DNA of 64,000 bases from Shinisaurus crocodilurus (Eukaryota > Chordata > Lepidosauria > Squamata > Shinisauridae): positions 207,370,715 through 207,434,714 of the forward strand of contig CM037877.1 of NCBI GenBank assembly GCA_021292165.1, given 5' to 3'. Under the pieces are notes generated by a model. That model was not told the DNA's origin. It made no database searches and saw only the letters and a program-made list of their open reading frames with translations. Shown here one piece after another: positions 32,971 through 43,130 of this stretch (position 1 is the first letter of the stretch; the number at the start of each line of letters is the position of its first letter). The position numbers were made by a program, and so were the translations under genes.

Positions 32971-33145
32971 ATGAGCCAAGTCCAGCGTTGGAACGGGAGC
33001 TGCGTTAACAACTGCAGCCGGGCGGACATGGTACCGGAGATCGCCGCCGCTGTGGGCTTCGTGTCCAGCTTGCTCCGCACCCGAGGCTGCGTTAGTGAGC
33101 AGCAGCTCCAGGTTTTCAGCGGGGCTCTCGAAGAGGCGCTTACAG
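32971..33145 (+). CDS. BTG2: BTG2, coding exon 1
   Basis: Exon 1 encodes residues 1-58 plus the first base of codon 59. BTG2 is an anti-proliferative adaptor that joins the CCR4-NOT deadenylase (through CNOT7/CNOT8) to mRNA and nuclear partners. It acts in cytoplasm and nucleus in cell-cycle arrest and differentiation. The hallmark PEIAAAVGF starts at residue 22, followed by the invariant [10 protein letters not shown] and FSGAL-EAL. In mammals PEIAAAV lies about 11 residues closer to the N terminus, so this protein has a short serine/asparagine-rich extension with two cysteines. Met20 (33028-33030, G at -3 and +4) is a plausible alternative start with the better Kozak context. The donor GTGAG begins at 33146, in the family's conserved position (codon split G|AG). 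Confidence 0.96.
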
Positions 33146-33190
33146 GTGAGAACTGCGCCCCCCTCTGAAGTATATATACACGCTCTGGGG

Positions 33191-33310
33191 CAGCCTTCCC
33201 CAACGTGGTGCCCTCCAGATGGGTTGGGCTACAACTCCCCAGCCAGCTGGTGAGGGAGGCTGGGAGTTGTAGTCCAACCCATCTGGAGGGCACCACGTTG
33301 GGGAAGGCTG
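33191..33310. mobile_element. hAT hairpin MITE in BTG2 intron
   Basis: The ends are CAGCCTTCCCCAACG and CGTTGGGGAAGGCTG. The 49-bp arms differ at one position. TSD candidates are CTCTGGGG (33183-33190) and TTCTGGGG (33311-33318), 7/8. It begins only 45 bp after the splice donor, so the pre-mRNA can form a long stem beside the 5' splice site. Confidence 0.93.
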
Positions 33311-33319
33311 TTCTGGGGA

Positions 33320-33482
33320 GGGGGTGTCTGTCACACTGGTCTGAGTGTGGAAAGCTAAGCAGGGTCAGGCCTGGTTATTACTTGGATGGGAGACCCCCTC
33401 TAGTTTCCTGCATTGAGCAGGGGGTTGGACTCGATAGCCATGTAGGCTCCTTCCAACTCTATGATCTATGAATCTATGAAAA
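33320..33482 (+). mobile_element. 5S rRNA-headed SINE with CR1-like tail
   Basis: The block 'aaagctaagcagggtcaggc', then 'ctggttattacttggatggg', then 'agacc', matches the internal and 3' part of 5S rRNA, including the box C promoter region. It is followed by 'cattgagcagggggttggact', 'ccttccaactctatga' and ATCTATGA repeats as in CR1 3' ends. Not a functional 5S gene, since the 5' third is degraded. Confidence 0.85.
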
Positions 33483-33819
33483 AACTTTTCTGCCATCCCT
33501 GATGTGGGACGGTCATTGGTCTACTGTAAGCGTCTCTTCTCTCTCCTCTTTCCCCATCCACACTTAATTTTTTTTAAAATTATATTCTAGGGAATGTCTG
33601 GTCATATAGCTCAGGTTGTACCTCCACACACGCCAAATATTTTTTAACTCATTAAACTATATATTTTTAAACATTCTATATCTGCCTCTCTTATAGCTGT
33701 GTGCCTGTGTACAATGCAATGGGGCCGCCTCTTTGGTTGGAGATACTTCATTTAGCAAAGTATTCTCTTATTGGGTATATCTTTGCTGTTTATAAACTCT
33801 CATAGATAAAAATATATAT

Positions 33820-33932
33820 TTTTTATTTTTTTATTTCTATACCGCCCCCATGGCTGAAGCTCTCTGGGCAGTTTACAACAATTAAAAATACAATATAACA
33901 TACACAATAAAACATTATAAAAATGCTTTAAT
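33820..33932 (-). mobile_element. LINE 3' tail (minus)
   Basis: The minus strand reads 'aactgcccagagagcttcagcc', then 'gcggtatagaaataaa': a CR1/L2 terminus. Confidence 0.65.
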
Positions 33933-34407
33933 ACAATCTTAAATGTTCAGTGCCAAATGTTGCCATTGCTGTGGCATCAGGAATAAACTTGAGGCACGAG
34001 CCAGGCTGGGGGAAGAAGATCGGGAACGTTCTTTGTTCTTGTCAAAGAGAAAGCCAGATATAGTGAAGGCAAGCTCAATCCACTGGCAAGCCCTTTTCCT
34101 CTGGCTTTGGGCCCAACAAACAAATGGAAGCAGCACTAGCCCATGATAGTCAAATGGTCTTGTGCAGGAGAACCTACTGGGGCTTTGTGTGCACAACATG
34201 CCAAGTTCTGAGAATAGTGTGGCTTTGTCTGAAGCAACTCATGTCAGCTGCTGCACTTGTGTTATGGTCAAGTCTGTTCTGAAGGTGGTTGAAGTCAAGG
34301 TGTGTTCAGCAAATCACTTACTAACACTAGCTTATGAGGGAGTGTATGTGTGCGTATTTCTGCTTTGTGAAGAGCTTAGACATTACATCCAAGCTGAGGC
34401 CACTTAA

Positions 34408-34500
34408 CAGCACAATCCTCTATACTGCTACTCTGAAGCAAGTCCCACTGGCTTCAAGGGGGCTTACTCCCAGGTATGCGGGTATAGGATTGCAGCTGTA
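34408..34500. repeat. Short repeat family C in BTG2 intron
   Basis: The segment 'agcacaatcctctatact', 'aagtcccactggcttcaaggggg', 'cttactcccaggtatg' and 'ataggattgcagc' is a complete copy with complementary outer ends CAATCCT/AGGATTG. Confidence 0.6.
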
Positions 34501-34575
34501 ATGTCTCTCCCGTTGCTTGTAACTGAGTGGCCTCAATTGACCCGGCTGTCTTAATCTTTGCCCCCACCATTGTGT

Positions 34576-34578
34576 TAA

Positions 34579-34614
<36 letters not shown>
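34576..34614. repeat. (TA)n microsatellite
   Basis: TA dinucleotide run in BTG2 intron 1. Confidence 0.95.
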
Positions 34615-34617
<3 letters not shown>

Positions 34618-35249
34618 GGAAGGGCTTTCTAAACAAACTAATTATGAGATAGAGCTGTACATTAGCTTGGAGGCGCAGAGGAGAGGGTTGCTACTAGGGC
34701 TGTATGCTAATGGAATTGTCTGTTAAGGAGCTTTGAATAATTGGTAAAGTACTCTGGCTAATGCATTCAGTTAAACCTTCTGGACTCTTCAGTCCCAGGC
34801 TTCTAAGTTTCTGGTGCTTTTGACAAAAATGCCCTTATTGCCAAGCTTCAGATAGAGTAGACTAAACGTGTTTGTTTGCTATCCTTGCAGCCCAGTTTAA
34901 TATTCCCCTTGGAAGGTGGTAGTTGAAGTGGTGGTGGTGGTGAAATCTCCTGAGCTGGGAGCTGCATGTTGGAACAAACCTTTCTTTGTGCCTTGATTTA
35001 GTTTCCTCCTATACAAAAAAGGGAATATTAGAACTCTCTAATCTTGTACCAGTAGGAGAGAATGATTGTATTGAAGGCCTTATCAGACGATCAAATCCAA
35101 GGCATAGGATGGGTGCTCACAAAACACAAAGTTCTGCAAGCAACTGTAGTCAAACATTTCTTTGTGTAAAATGTGTTCTATCTCATGTTTCAGCAATCAT
35201 CCACTGTGATCACTTACCATTCTTGGTATTTCTCTTTGTGCCCTTGCAG

Positions 35250-35587
35250 AGCATTACAAACATCACTGGTTCCCTGAGAAACCCTTCAAAGGGTCTGGCT
35301 ACCGCTGTATCCGTATCAACCATAAAATGGACCCTATCATCAGCAAGGCAGCTAGCCAGATTGGACTCAGCCTCCAGCAGCTATATCAGCTCCTGCCCAG
35401 TGAACTCACACTCTGGGTGGACCCTTATGAGGTATCCTACCGGATTGGTGAGGATGGATCCATCTGTGTCCTATATGAAGCATCTGCAGCACCTGTGAGC
35501 TCCTATGGGATGCTCACCTGCAAAAATCAGATGATGCTAGGGCGCACCAGCCCTTCCAAAAGCTACATGATGACAGTCTCCAGCTAA
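35250..35587 (+). CDS. BTG2: BTG2, coding exon 2 (BTG domain boxes and C-terminus)
   Basis: Exon 2 encodes residues 59-170 and ends at TAA 35585-35587. Box A lies around residues 60-90 ([22 protein letters not shown]). Box B lies around 104-135 ([20 protein letters not shown], then [11 protein letters not shown]). Trp114, within ELTLWVDP, corresponds to the CNOT7/8-contacting tryptophan known as W103 in human BTG2. The C-terminal LTCKNQ and SPSK at 159-162 keep the serine-proline that is an ERK target in mammals. The total of 170 residues against 158 in human is explained by the N-terminal extension and one extra residue in the linker after box B. No frameshift or stop is present; the gene appears functional. 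Confidence 0.97.
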
Positions 35588-36379
35588 GCACTCCCAGTTG
35601 TCCTTACACTGCCAAGACATGGGCTACTGTATACCTCACCTGAGGATGTATTTTTAAAAAATGAAGAGCTATTTATATTTTTTTAAAAAAGAGAAAATCC
35701 AAAATGAAATCCAATAGCAGGCACTACTCTTCTGTGGAGTGGTGTTGAGGTGCCTTTTTAAAGCTGTTGCAAGCTTGCAAGTGTATTAAAAAAAAAAAAA
35801 AAGCCAATATCTACCTACCTAATTAGTGTTGGATGACAATTCTGGAGGGTTGACCTGCCTGTCTGGGAAATGCAGGGTTGGAAATAAAAGTACAGGGGTG
35901 GGGCAGGGCACAGCACTTTTAAGCAGTGACTAACTATGGGGTAAGTGCTACAGCAACTGTGAATCTACAGGCCAGAATGCCAGGATGGTAGTACTTAAGT
36001 GATGAACTGTACATGTTGATTGGGATGTCATGACCTCATTCTAGCCTTGGCACTTTTCTGTTCTCAAAAGTTATCTCCATTTTATTACACTGGTAAGTTC
36101 CTTCACCACCAACTTCACTTTCTGTCCCAATCTGAGCAACTCCTACTTTTTCATGGTATAAGCATTTTTGCTAAAACACCCAGTCACCATTACAGCCACT
36201 TTATTTGGTCAGTTGGGTGGTGGGCTTCTAAGTTTCTGCCCATCGTTTTGCACAAAAATTTGATTTCTTTCTGCACAATTCTGCACCTCATCCTGTGTTT
36301 CATGCTCATGCAAAATTCCAGTTGGCACCCGGATATGTGGCTTGTGAATTCATAAGGGACTTTGCTTGTTAAAGAGATC

Positions 36380-36513
36380 CAGGCTCTCCAACCTTGGGTC
36401 CCTAGATGTTGCTGGACTACAGCTCCCAGAATCCCTTGCCATTAGCCATGCTGGCAGGGTATGCTGGGACCTATAGGCCAACAACATCTGGGGACCCAAG
36501 GTTGGAGAGCCCT
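36380..36513. mobile_element. hAT-like palindrome in BTG2 3' UTR
   Basis: The left arm starts 'aggctctccaaccttgggtcc' and the right arm ends 'ggacccaaggttggagagcc'. The arms extend about 60 bp with a few mismatches around a short loop near 'attagccatgctgg'. Flanking 8-mers do not match, so this copy is older than 24086-24220, whose outer arm sequence it shares. Confidence 0.75.
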
Positions 36514-38190
36514 CAGCTCCCATAAACAAAAGTGCAATGGCCAGGCCAGTGTGAACTAAATCTACCTGCTGGGAAAATGCCTTCACCAGGGTTTTGTCTA
36601 TTCCACTGCCTTTATCTTGACCTTGTAAAATTCCTGACAATGCTGCCAATAACTGCTGAGAGGTGATTACAAAACCAGGGCACTTAACTGGTTTTTTAAA
36701 ATAAAAAAAAAGCCCTTCTTGGATCTGCTTCAGAGCACATGGTCTGCTTGGCTTTTCTCTGGTTTTGAAGAGTCTTCTACTTTGCATCCCCAGACCTGCT
36801 CCTCCTCTGCCTTTTGTGAATTGAGTTCTCAGACACTGTGCAATATTTCCTAAAATTTGGGCACTCTGGAGGAGGAGCAGTTTCTGTAGGACAGTTGCCT
36901 GTTCTCAAAGCAACAACTTTTAGCACTGCTCATATGACTCCTAAAATGTGCTTGAGTGCATGAATGTCTGAACTGGGAAATAGCCCTACGGTGGCATACC
37001 ATTCAAGGGGTATGGTGGCCTCTTGTACAGAACAGTTTTAAGATCTTATATTTTTTGTAAAGGCATAATCTGCCAGGAAGTTCTCCTGAGCAATCCCTAT
37101 TGAGATGAATGGGAATCTTAAGAGTGTTAACTATACTCTTGCAAAAGTTTGGATTTATTTCAGTGGAGCTTGCCCAGGCAAATTTAGTTGTACCCCCAAC
37201 TCCTAACTTGAAACATTTGCAACTGCATCAGCCTGTCTGTGAATCATTTAGTTTCTTCCAGCTTGATATGCGAAGCTCTTGTTTTAAGGATCAGACCCTC
37301 CATTCAGCAAATATGAAGGTTGTAAAGCACTAAGGGTTCCCTATGAGTTAAAAAAGAAAGGTGTCGCCACTCCGTTAGCATAATTGTGCAATATTTGGCG
37401 GCATAATGAGGGGAATACTTTCTGCACTGTAGCTTCCCCCTCACAGGAAAGTTTCTCTTCAGTATGCCTGGGAGACTGGTTCCTTATCATGCATTGAAAA
37501 CATGATATGAGTGGGAGCTGTACCATATCCAGGAACAATGTTTGTTTTGCTACTCTCTCTCCCTCCCTCCACTTGGAATTTCCCAAATGCCAGTGACTTG
37601 TTTGGCTTGCCAGGCTGGCATGATCAATGCAACTCCGTTTAAAGGTATCTTGATTATTCATCTGATTCCTTCCTTACTAACGAAGGGTGCTTCTAAAAAC
37701 CAAATTCTTATTCCATCTCCTTTGTTTTTCTTCCCAACATCCTTGAAGGGTTGATGGGGAAACAGAAAAGGTTACCAAATATCATGCTATTGTACCGGGC
37801 ATGGAATCTAGTATTAAGATTATTTTTGTTAGCATTAAGACAACCAAATTTGGACAGAATCCATTTTGTAACTTGTGCATGTAAAAGCTGTGAATTGATG
37901 TATGCTCTTTGTTGCCTTTGAATTACAAGCCTGACACAACCAGTGCTGAAGAGCTGTCTTAGGAACAGCCTATGGGTGCGAGTATGTGTCTATTTCTCTC
38001 CCCCTCTTTTCAAAAATGTTTGCAAAACTTGAGCTGGACTGTTGAGCGGGACCTAGTTTCATAATTGCTGAAAATAATACAAAGTTTGTAAGCTATTTTG
38101 TGTTGAGGAAGGGGGAATGGTTGTTGTACAAAAGTGTTTTTATATGCAAAATGTACAGATATATTGAGAAATGTACACTTTTGTTACTTT

Positions 38191-38196
38191 AATAAA
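38191..38196 (+). terminator. BTG2: Distal BTG2 polyadenylation signal
   Basis: Canonical AATAAA followed by a U-rich, GU-containing stretch ('aatttaaatgttgctgg'). Confidence 0.7.
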
Positions 38197-38215
38197 AATG
38201 TAGCAATTTAAATGT

Positions 38216-39374
38216 TGCTGGAAAGATCTAAGGCACTGGCTCATTCTTTGCAAAAATGGCCCCAGCAAATCTGGCTCCTGAATAAGGAGTGTTGTGATGG
38301 GCAGAGCAATGGGGGGAGAATTCATGGCAGAGGAACTACCACTTCCTAGTCGCTGCTAGCTTGGGTGGTGGAGGTTTTATTTTATCTCCCCCTCCGCCCC
38401 ACCCCTTTGTGCTGAGGTTTTGCCTTAGTTTCCTTCCCATTGACAACAGTGGGAGGGAAATTAATTATGGCAGCTCCAGGGCTGGCATAGTTCCTGGCTC
38501 TTGTCCTGGGTGTGTCAGGGAAAAGAGGTGGGTATGGGGTCCTGCCGTTCCTTGGCTGCCTGCAGAGCATCATATTCCTCCTCACCCATGGCTGCTGAGA
38601 ACAGTGAAGGAGCAGGAGCGACAGTGGTCACCCAGGGAGGCCTCTGCCCTCAGACCTCCCTCTGTGCTCAGGAAGACGCAAGTCTGCAGCCTCTATGGCC
38701 CTTCGGCTGTTGCCCCAGGGAGCTTAATCGGCTTGTTCTCTTAAGATGACTGTCTATAACTGAATTGAAGGCAATATTGTGGAGCCATTTTTGGGTCCTG
38801 AGATGGTCTCTGTTCAAACCAGTTTCGCAAGTTTCTGTAGCCCTAGTTCAGAGTGCTTGGGAACAGCTGAAATGTAAAAATAAAAAACCAAACAGCCCTG
38901 ATAGGGCTTCATGATGAGTTGTGTTGCTATTGCTTGCTTGCTGTTCATCTGAAGATGCATGAGCCTTCAATCCCGTTATTGCATCTGACTAAAACACCTC
39001 AGTGTAACACACACAGCCTCAAATGTATAATTCCAGGGTTGTTTATAGTAAGTGACAGGGGAGCCTGATGGGTGGTGCTTGAGGCCCCTAGGACTGTGGA
39101 AGGGCTGCTTTTGCCCTGCAGGGCCCTTCCGGATACAAGTGAGAAAATGGGAGCAATGCTGGTGGCTAGGGTGTGGTGATGCTGGTAAGTGAACAGTCCT
39201 GTGGGATTGTATACCCAAATGCAAAATGGAATGGAAATGGGTGCTGTCACTTCCCAGAAATGAAATACTCAGTGTTAACACTGGAAGACAGTAGTTAGTA
39301 GTTGCCTTACAAGTATATTTCACCTGACCACAGCCATGCAAGGATTTTCTGCGTTGCCATCCATTGCCAGTTAA
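38216..39374. other. Intergenic, no gene seen
   Basis: Open frames of up to 127 residues (38361-38744) are proline/serine-rich without a domain. No exon was recognised. Confidence 0.35.
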
Positions 39375-39595
39375 AGGGTGCTTCTAGATGAGGCTTCTAT
39401 TGTGCAATCACCCTGCCTCATCACAGAATGGGTGTGTGTAGTTGTGTCCAGGCAATGACATATTCCGTTTGTAACCCTTCTGAGCTTTTGCATCACTTCC
39501 ATCTTTTTTTCTTACCAAAGCAAATCTGTTGAGGGCAAGACAGAATAACCATGTCTTCATGGGTAGCACTTACAGTGGCCATGGGCCCTCTTTTA
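39375..39595 (+). repeat. MITE-like family A
   Basis: The blocks 'gggtgcttctagatgaggctt', 'accctgcctcatcacagaatgg', 'gcatcacttccatctttttt' and 'gggtagcactta' follow the order of the copy at 3960-4200. The right end is lost at the junction with family R. Confidence 0.5.
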
Positions 39596-39925
39596 CAGAG
39601 GACCCCCCCCTCTATTGATGGCATTATCTATTTGAAGGGCTGTTTTGTCCAATTCCTGTTTAATGATAAAGAACTGTAAGAACTGTTGCCCATCAACGGT
39701 CAACAATACCTAGACAGCAGACTGAACAGGCAGGTACACAGGTCACTTGGATGCAGGCTTCCACACTATGATGAGATCTACTGTATTTCTATTTAAATTT
39801 AATTTCTAAATTTGCATCTATACATCTAAGTTAGCATGTGCAAATGGTTGCACTCTTTTTTTTGGGGGGGGGTGCATTTCCTCTTTTGGTGATCCACATA
39901 ACTGGCCACCTTAGTAGCACTAAGA
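39590..39925 (+). repeat. Family R
   Basis: The blocks 'ttttacagaggaccc', 'atttgaagggctg..tgtcc', 'catcaac', 'agtacctagacagcagactga', 'tgagatctactgtatttctatttaaatt' and 'tgcatttcctcttttggtgatccacat' match 58660-59200. The class is unknown. Confidence 0.55.
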
Positions 39926-40401
39926 GCTGTCTGAAGCACTAGGCCCTTAAATGGTTCCATGGAGTGCCTAGTGTTCAGTTCCCCATGGGCAAACCATTAT
40001 TCCTGCATTCTAACTTGTACTGGGATAAAATAGAGCCACACTACAATGGAATAGCCAGAGAGGGTAGAAATGGAACTGTATTTTAAAGCTCCATTCCCCA
40101 TATCAGTTGTCATGGAAATGACAGCTGGGGGGTCTATGCTGTAAATTCCATCCTTCACTTCGTTACTCAGGTTTGCGTGCCGAGGTTATGCAATTTCGAA
40201 GTAACAGGCAGAGGAGAGGCTGGAGCATCATTCTCCAGGAATAGTCCTTCCAAGAATACAGTATGAAATGGAGAGAATCCTGGATGCTCAGTTCTAGTAG
40301 TGTCAAGAGAATTTAAAAAATGAAACCAAGCCTCTGGCCTGCTTCAATGAGGATCTCATCCTTTCATGTCACTTTTCTCTTGTGTGTTGGATTATTTAAG
40401 T
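39926..40401. other. Intergenic, no gene seen
   Basis: No supported feature. Confidence 0.35.
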
Positions 40402-40545
40402 CAGGGAGTGGGCAATTTGTGCCCCTCCAGATGTTGTTGGAACTGCAACTCGCCTCACCGTTGACTATACTGACTAGAGCTTATGGGAGTGGGAGTTGCA
40501 GTCCAACAACCGCTGCAGGGCCATAAGTTGCCCACAAGTTGCATA
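40402..40545. mobile_element. hAT hairpin MITE, degraded right end
   Basis: It starts CAGGGAGTGGGCAATTTG with arms 'ctccagatgttgttgg' and 'gggagttgcagtccaacaac'. The expected right terminus is replaced by 'gttgcccacaagttgcataag'. No TSD. Confidence 0.6.
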
Positions 40546-40999
40546 AGTGTATGCTGGCATGTTTCAATGTATTTTGTGCCTTCGGAATGAAAGCAAAACT
40601 AATTTCAGTCTCTGGATGACCGTACTGCACCCTGGCTGCTAAAGTTAAATGTAAAAAATAAAATATTAACAGTAGTATCTGTGCTGGACAAACTGATAAC
40701 AGTGCGTCATTTATAAGCAGCAAATAAGGGCATACAATATTAAGGCAGGAAGGTGCAAAAGCATGAAAAGGAAAAGAGAGGTTCTCTCCTTCAGTATTTA
40801 TACCTTTTTTTATTATAAAGTTGACCATACAGTACTGGGGAAAAAACCCTTTTATCTACATCTACCGCTACTATATTTAATACAAATATTCTAGCCCCTT
40901 GGAAAAGTCAATTTGATCATAGCAATGATATATCCTGTAGTCCTTATAGCATCACCAATGTTCAGCTGCTGGTGGAGTTGGGTCTTTTCATTTATATGC

Positions 41000-42411
41000 T
41001 AATTCACTTCTTGCAGCCGTGAAGAAGGTTCACTATGTGAAGCCCATATCATTAATCTTTCAGATCTCACAATATTAGCACCGAAAGAGCTACTTAAAGT
41101 AATTTTAGTGCAATATCCAATGAGTAGCATTTGTAGAATGTATAGCTGGAAAGTGGTGTAGCCCTGAGAGATTGTGGGTAAACCAGTCTGACTGGAAGAG
41201 GTCATGCAAATACCCCTTCCCATTAAAACAAAACAGCATGTGTGCAAACAGAAATTGCTCATTATTAGTACTTAAAATCCTGTCAGAGAATCTCAGTATG
41301 CTGATGATTGGTTCGCACATTGATCTCAACTATCTAGCTTTTGCAGAAGCATACTAAAACTTGGCTCTACTACTCAAAACAGGCTTCAAGAAGTGCAGCC
41401 CCCTTTGTAGCTCTATCCAGCTGGCGGACAATACTGAAAATGTCGATCATTTTCTCTATCTTGGCAGCTATCTTTCTGTTACAGCTAACATCGACAGTGA
41501 AATCCAGCATCGTCTGAGCTCCGCAAGTGCCGCATTTTCTCGAATGAAACATAGAGTGTTCGAGGATCGGGATATTTGTAAGAAGACCAAAACACTGGTT
41601 TATGAAGCCATTGTATTTCCAACTTTATTGTATGCCTGCGAAACATGGACTATCTATAAACGTCACTTCCACCTCCTTGAAAGGTTTCATCAACGTTGCC
41701 TCCGGAAAATCCTGCAAATTACTTGGGAAGATAGGCGAACAAATGTCAGTGTACTGGAAGAAGCAAAGACTACTAGCATTGAAAAAATGATCCTTCAACG
41801 CCAACTTCAGTGGACTGGTCATGTTGTTCGAATGCCTGACTGCCGCCTCCCAAAGCAGTTACTTTACTCCCAACTCAAGGATGGAAAGCGGAATATCGGT
41901 GGTCAATATAAGAGGTTTAAAGATGTTCATAAGGCTAATCTAAAAAAATGCAATATAAACATCGAAAACTGGGAAGCTCTGGCCCATGAACGATCTAAAT
42001 GGAGGTTGGCCTTTCACAAAGGTTCCATGGACTTTGAAGAAGCCCGAGTGCAAGGTGAAAGGGAGAAACGTGCTAAGCGAAAAGCACGTCAAATGAATCC
42101 TTTACAGGACCATCTTCTATCTGGTAACCTGTGTCCTCACTGTGGGAAGCTGTGTGGATCTAGAATTGGCCTCCACAGTCACTTACGGACCCATCGCTAG
42201 AGTCTACACAATCTTCTTTAGAATTTCCTCCTTTTATCCCGGAAGACAATCTTACTCGGTCACGAGTGATCGCCTGATGATGGAGAGCCTGTTGTGGCCC
42301 TATGCTTTTCATTATGCCTTTCTCACTTGTTCACTCAACAGTTGTTGCTATGTTTTGGTATTGAGTCCCAGTATTGCTGCCTTGAGTCCCAGTATTGGGA
42401 GAAAGGTGGGA

Positions 42412-42468
<57 letters not shown>

Positions 42469-42470
42469 AC
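41000..42470 (+). pseudogene. Non-LTR retrotransposon reverse transcriptase, 5' truncated
   Basis: An RT active-site box Q-Y-A-D-D is readable at 41294-41308 in a different frame from the main open frame (41361-42200, 279 codons), so at least one frameshift separates them. The open frame covers the RT thumb and C-terminal domain: Y-L-G-S-Y-L, R-L-S-S-A-S-A-A-F, L-L-Y-A-C-E-T-W-T, R-C-L-R-K-I-L-Q-I-T-W, L-Q-W-T-G-H-V-V-R-M and L-P-K-Q-L-L-Y-S-Q-L. It ends with a zinc-finger-like C-x2-C-x12-H-x3-H near 42130-42195, just before the stop TAG. The 3' UTR ends in (ATT)n at 42411-42468. It differs from the CR1/L2 copies elsewhere. It may belong to an RTE-like or other minor LINE clade; the clade call is uncertain. 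Confidence 0.85.
42411..42468. repeat. (ATT)n LINE tail microsatellite
   Basis: About nineteen ATT units directly follow 'gagaaaggtgggat', the 3' end of the LINE above. Confidence 0.95.
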
Positions 42471-42823
42471 AATCATGCATTTTTGGGTAGGAGTTTGGGA
42501 TCATGCTACTGGATACTATCTTACTAGGTTCAATATGTGTTGCCATTGGAGAATGAAGGCACATTGTACTATATAGGCAGTAAAGGAATTGGAGATCACA
42601 AAGAACGGAAGATCATCTCTCTCATACGGGCCAAGTTTGCCCAGCACCCTTAGTAGCATCATGTACCATGTGTAGGCAGAGCAGTTCACGTTTCTGTGCC
42701 CATTTGCTTGTTCATTATCTATTATGTTGTTTTGTTATTGTACAACAGCCTAACTTTGATGTATTTGATATTGATTTGATTTAGCTATAGTTATTTTGGT
42801 TTATTTGATATTGATATTGATAA
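42469..42823. other. Intergenic, no gene seen
   Basis: AT-rich, with repeated 'tatttgatattgatt' near 42760-42825. No gene. Confidence 0.35.
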
Positions 42824-43130
42824 TTTATTTATTTATTTATTTATTTACAACATTTATATACTGCTCCATGTCTAAACAGATTCCAAAGTGGTGAACAATA
42901 AAAGATAAAAAAGAATAAAAACCTATATTAAAACAGAATACCACTTAAAACCATGGCTGGTCAATCAAGGAAGGCTTCTTGAAATAAAGATATTTCCAGG
43001 AGGTGCAGAAAACAGCACAATGTTGGCTCCTGCCTCACCACCAGAGGCAGGGAGTTCCACAGAAATGGAGCCACCACGCTGAAGGCTCTTCTCGGGTGGA
43101 CTCCAATTGGGCCATAGGTCATTTATTTAA
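42824..43130 (-). mobile_element. CR1/L2-type LINE 3' end (minus)
   Basis: (ATTT)n at 42824-42845 is followed by 'acatttatatactgctcc'. Further on, 'gggagttccacagaaatggagccaccacgctgaaggctcttct' is the antisense of the ORF2 C-terminal block. Confidence 0.7.

Larger units (their letters stand above)
33146..35249 (+). other. BTG2: BTG2 intron 1
   Basis: A 2104-bp phase-1 intron starts GTGAG and ends CCCTTGCAG. It contains a hAT hairpin (33191-33310), a 5S-headed SINE (33320-33482), an antisense LINE tail (33820-33930), a family C repeat (34408-34500) and a TA microsatellite (34576-34614). The polypyrimidine tract before the acceptor (35225-35245) is good. Confidence 0.93.
35588..38215 (+). other. 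BTG2: BTG2 3' UTR
   Basis: The likely 3' UTR is about 2.6 kb and ends just after AATAAA at 38191-38196, which follows 'acacttttgttacttt'. The last 400 bp look conserved in style with vertebrate BTG2 3' UTRs. An earlier AATAAA at 35883-35888 could give a short isoform. AU-rich stretches (ATTTATATTTTTTT near 35668, GATTTATTT near 37150) fit an unstable immediate-early mRNA. A hAT-like palindrome is embedded at 36380-36513. Confidence 0.7.

Noticed and set aside
33335..33400. 5S rRNA gene
   Set aside because: Only the central and 3' part of 5S is present, fused to a CR1-like tail; the copies are dispersed, so this is a SINE.
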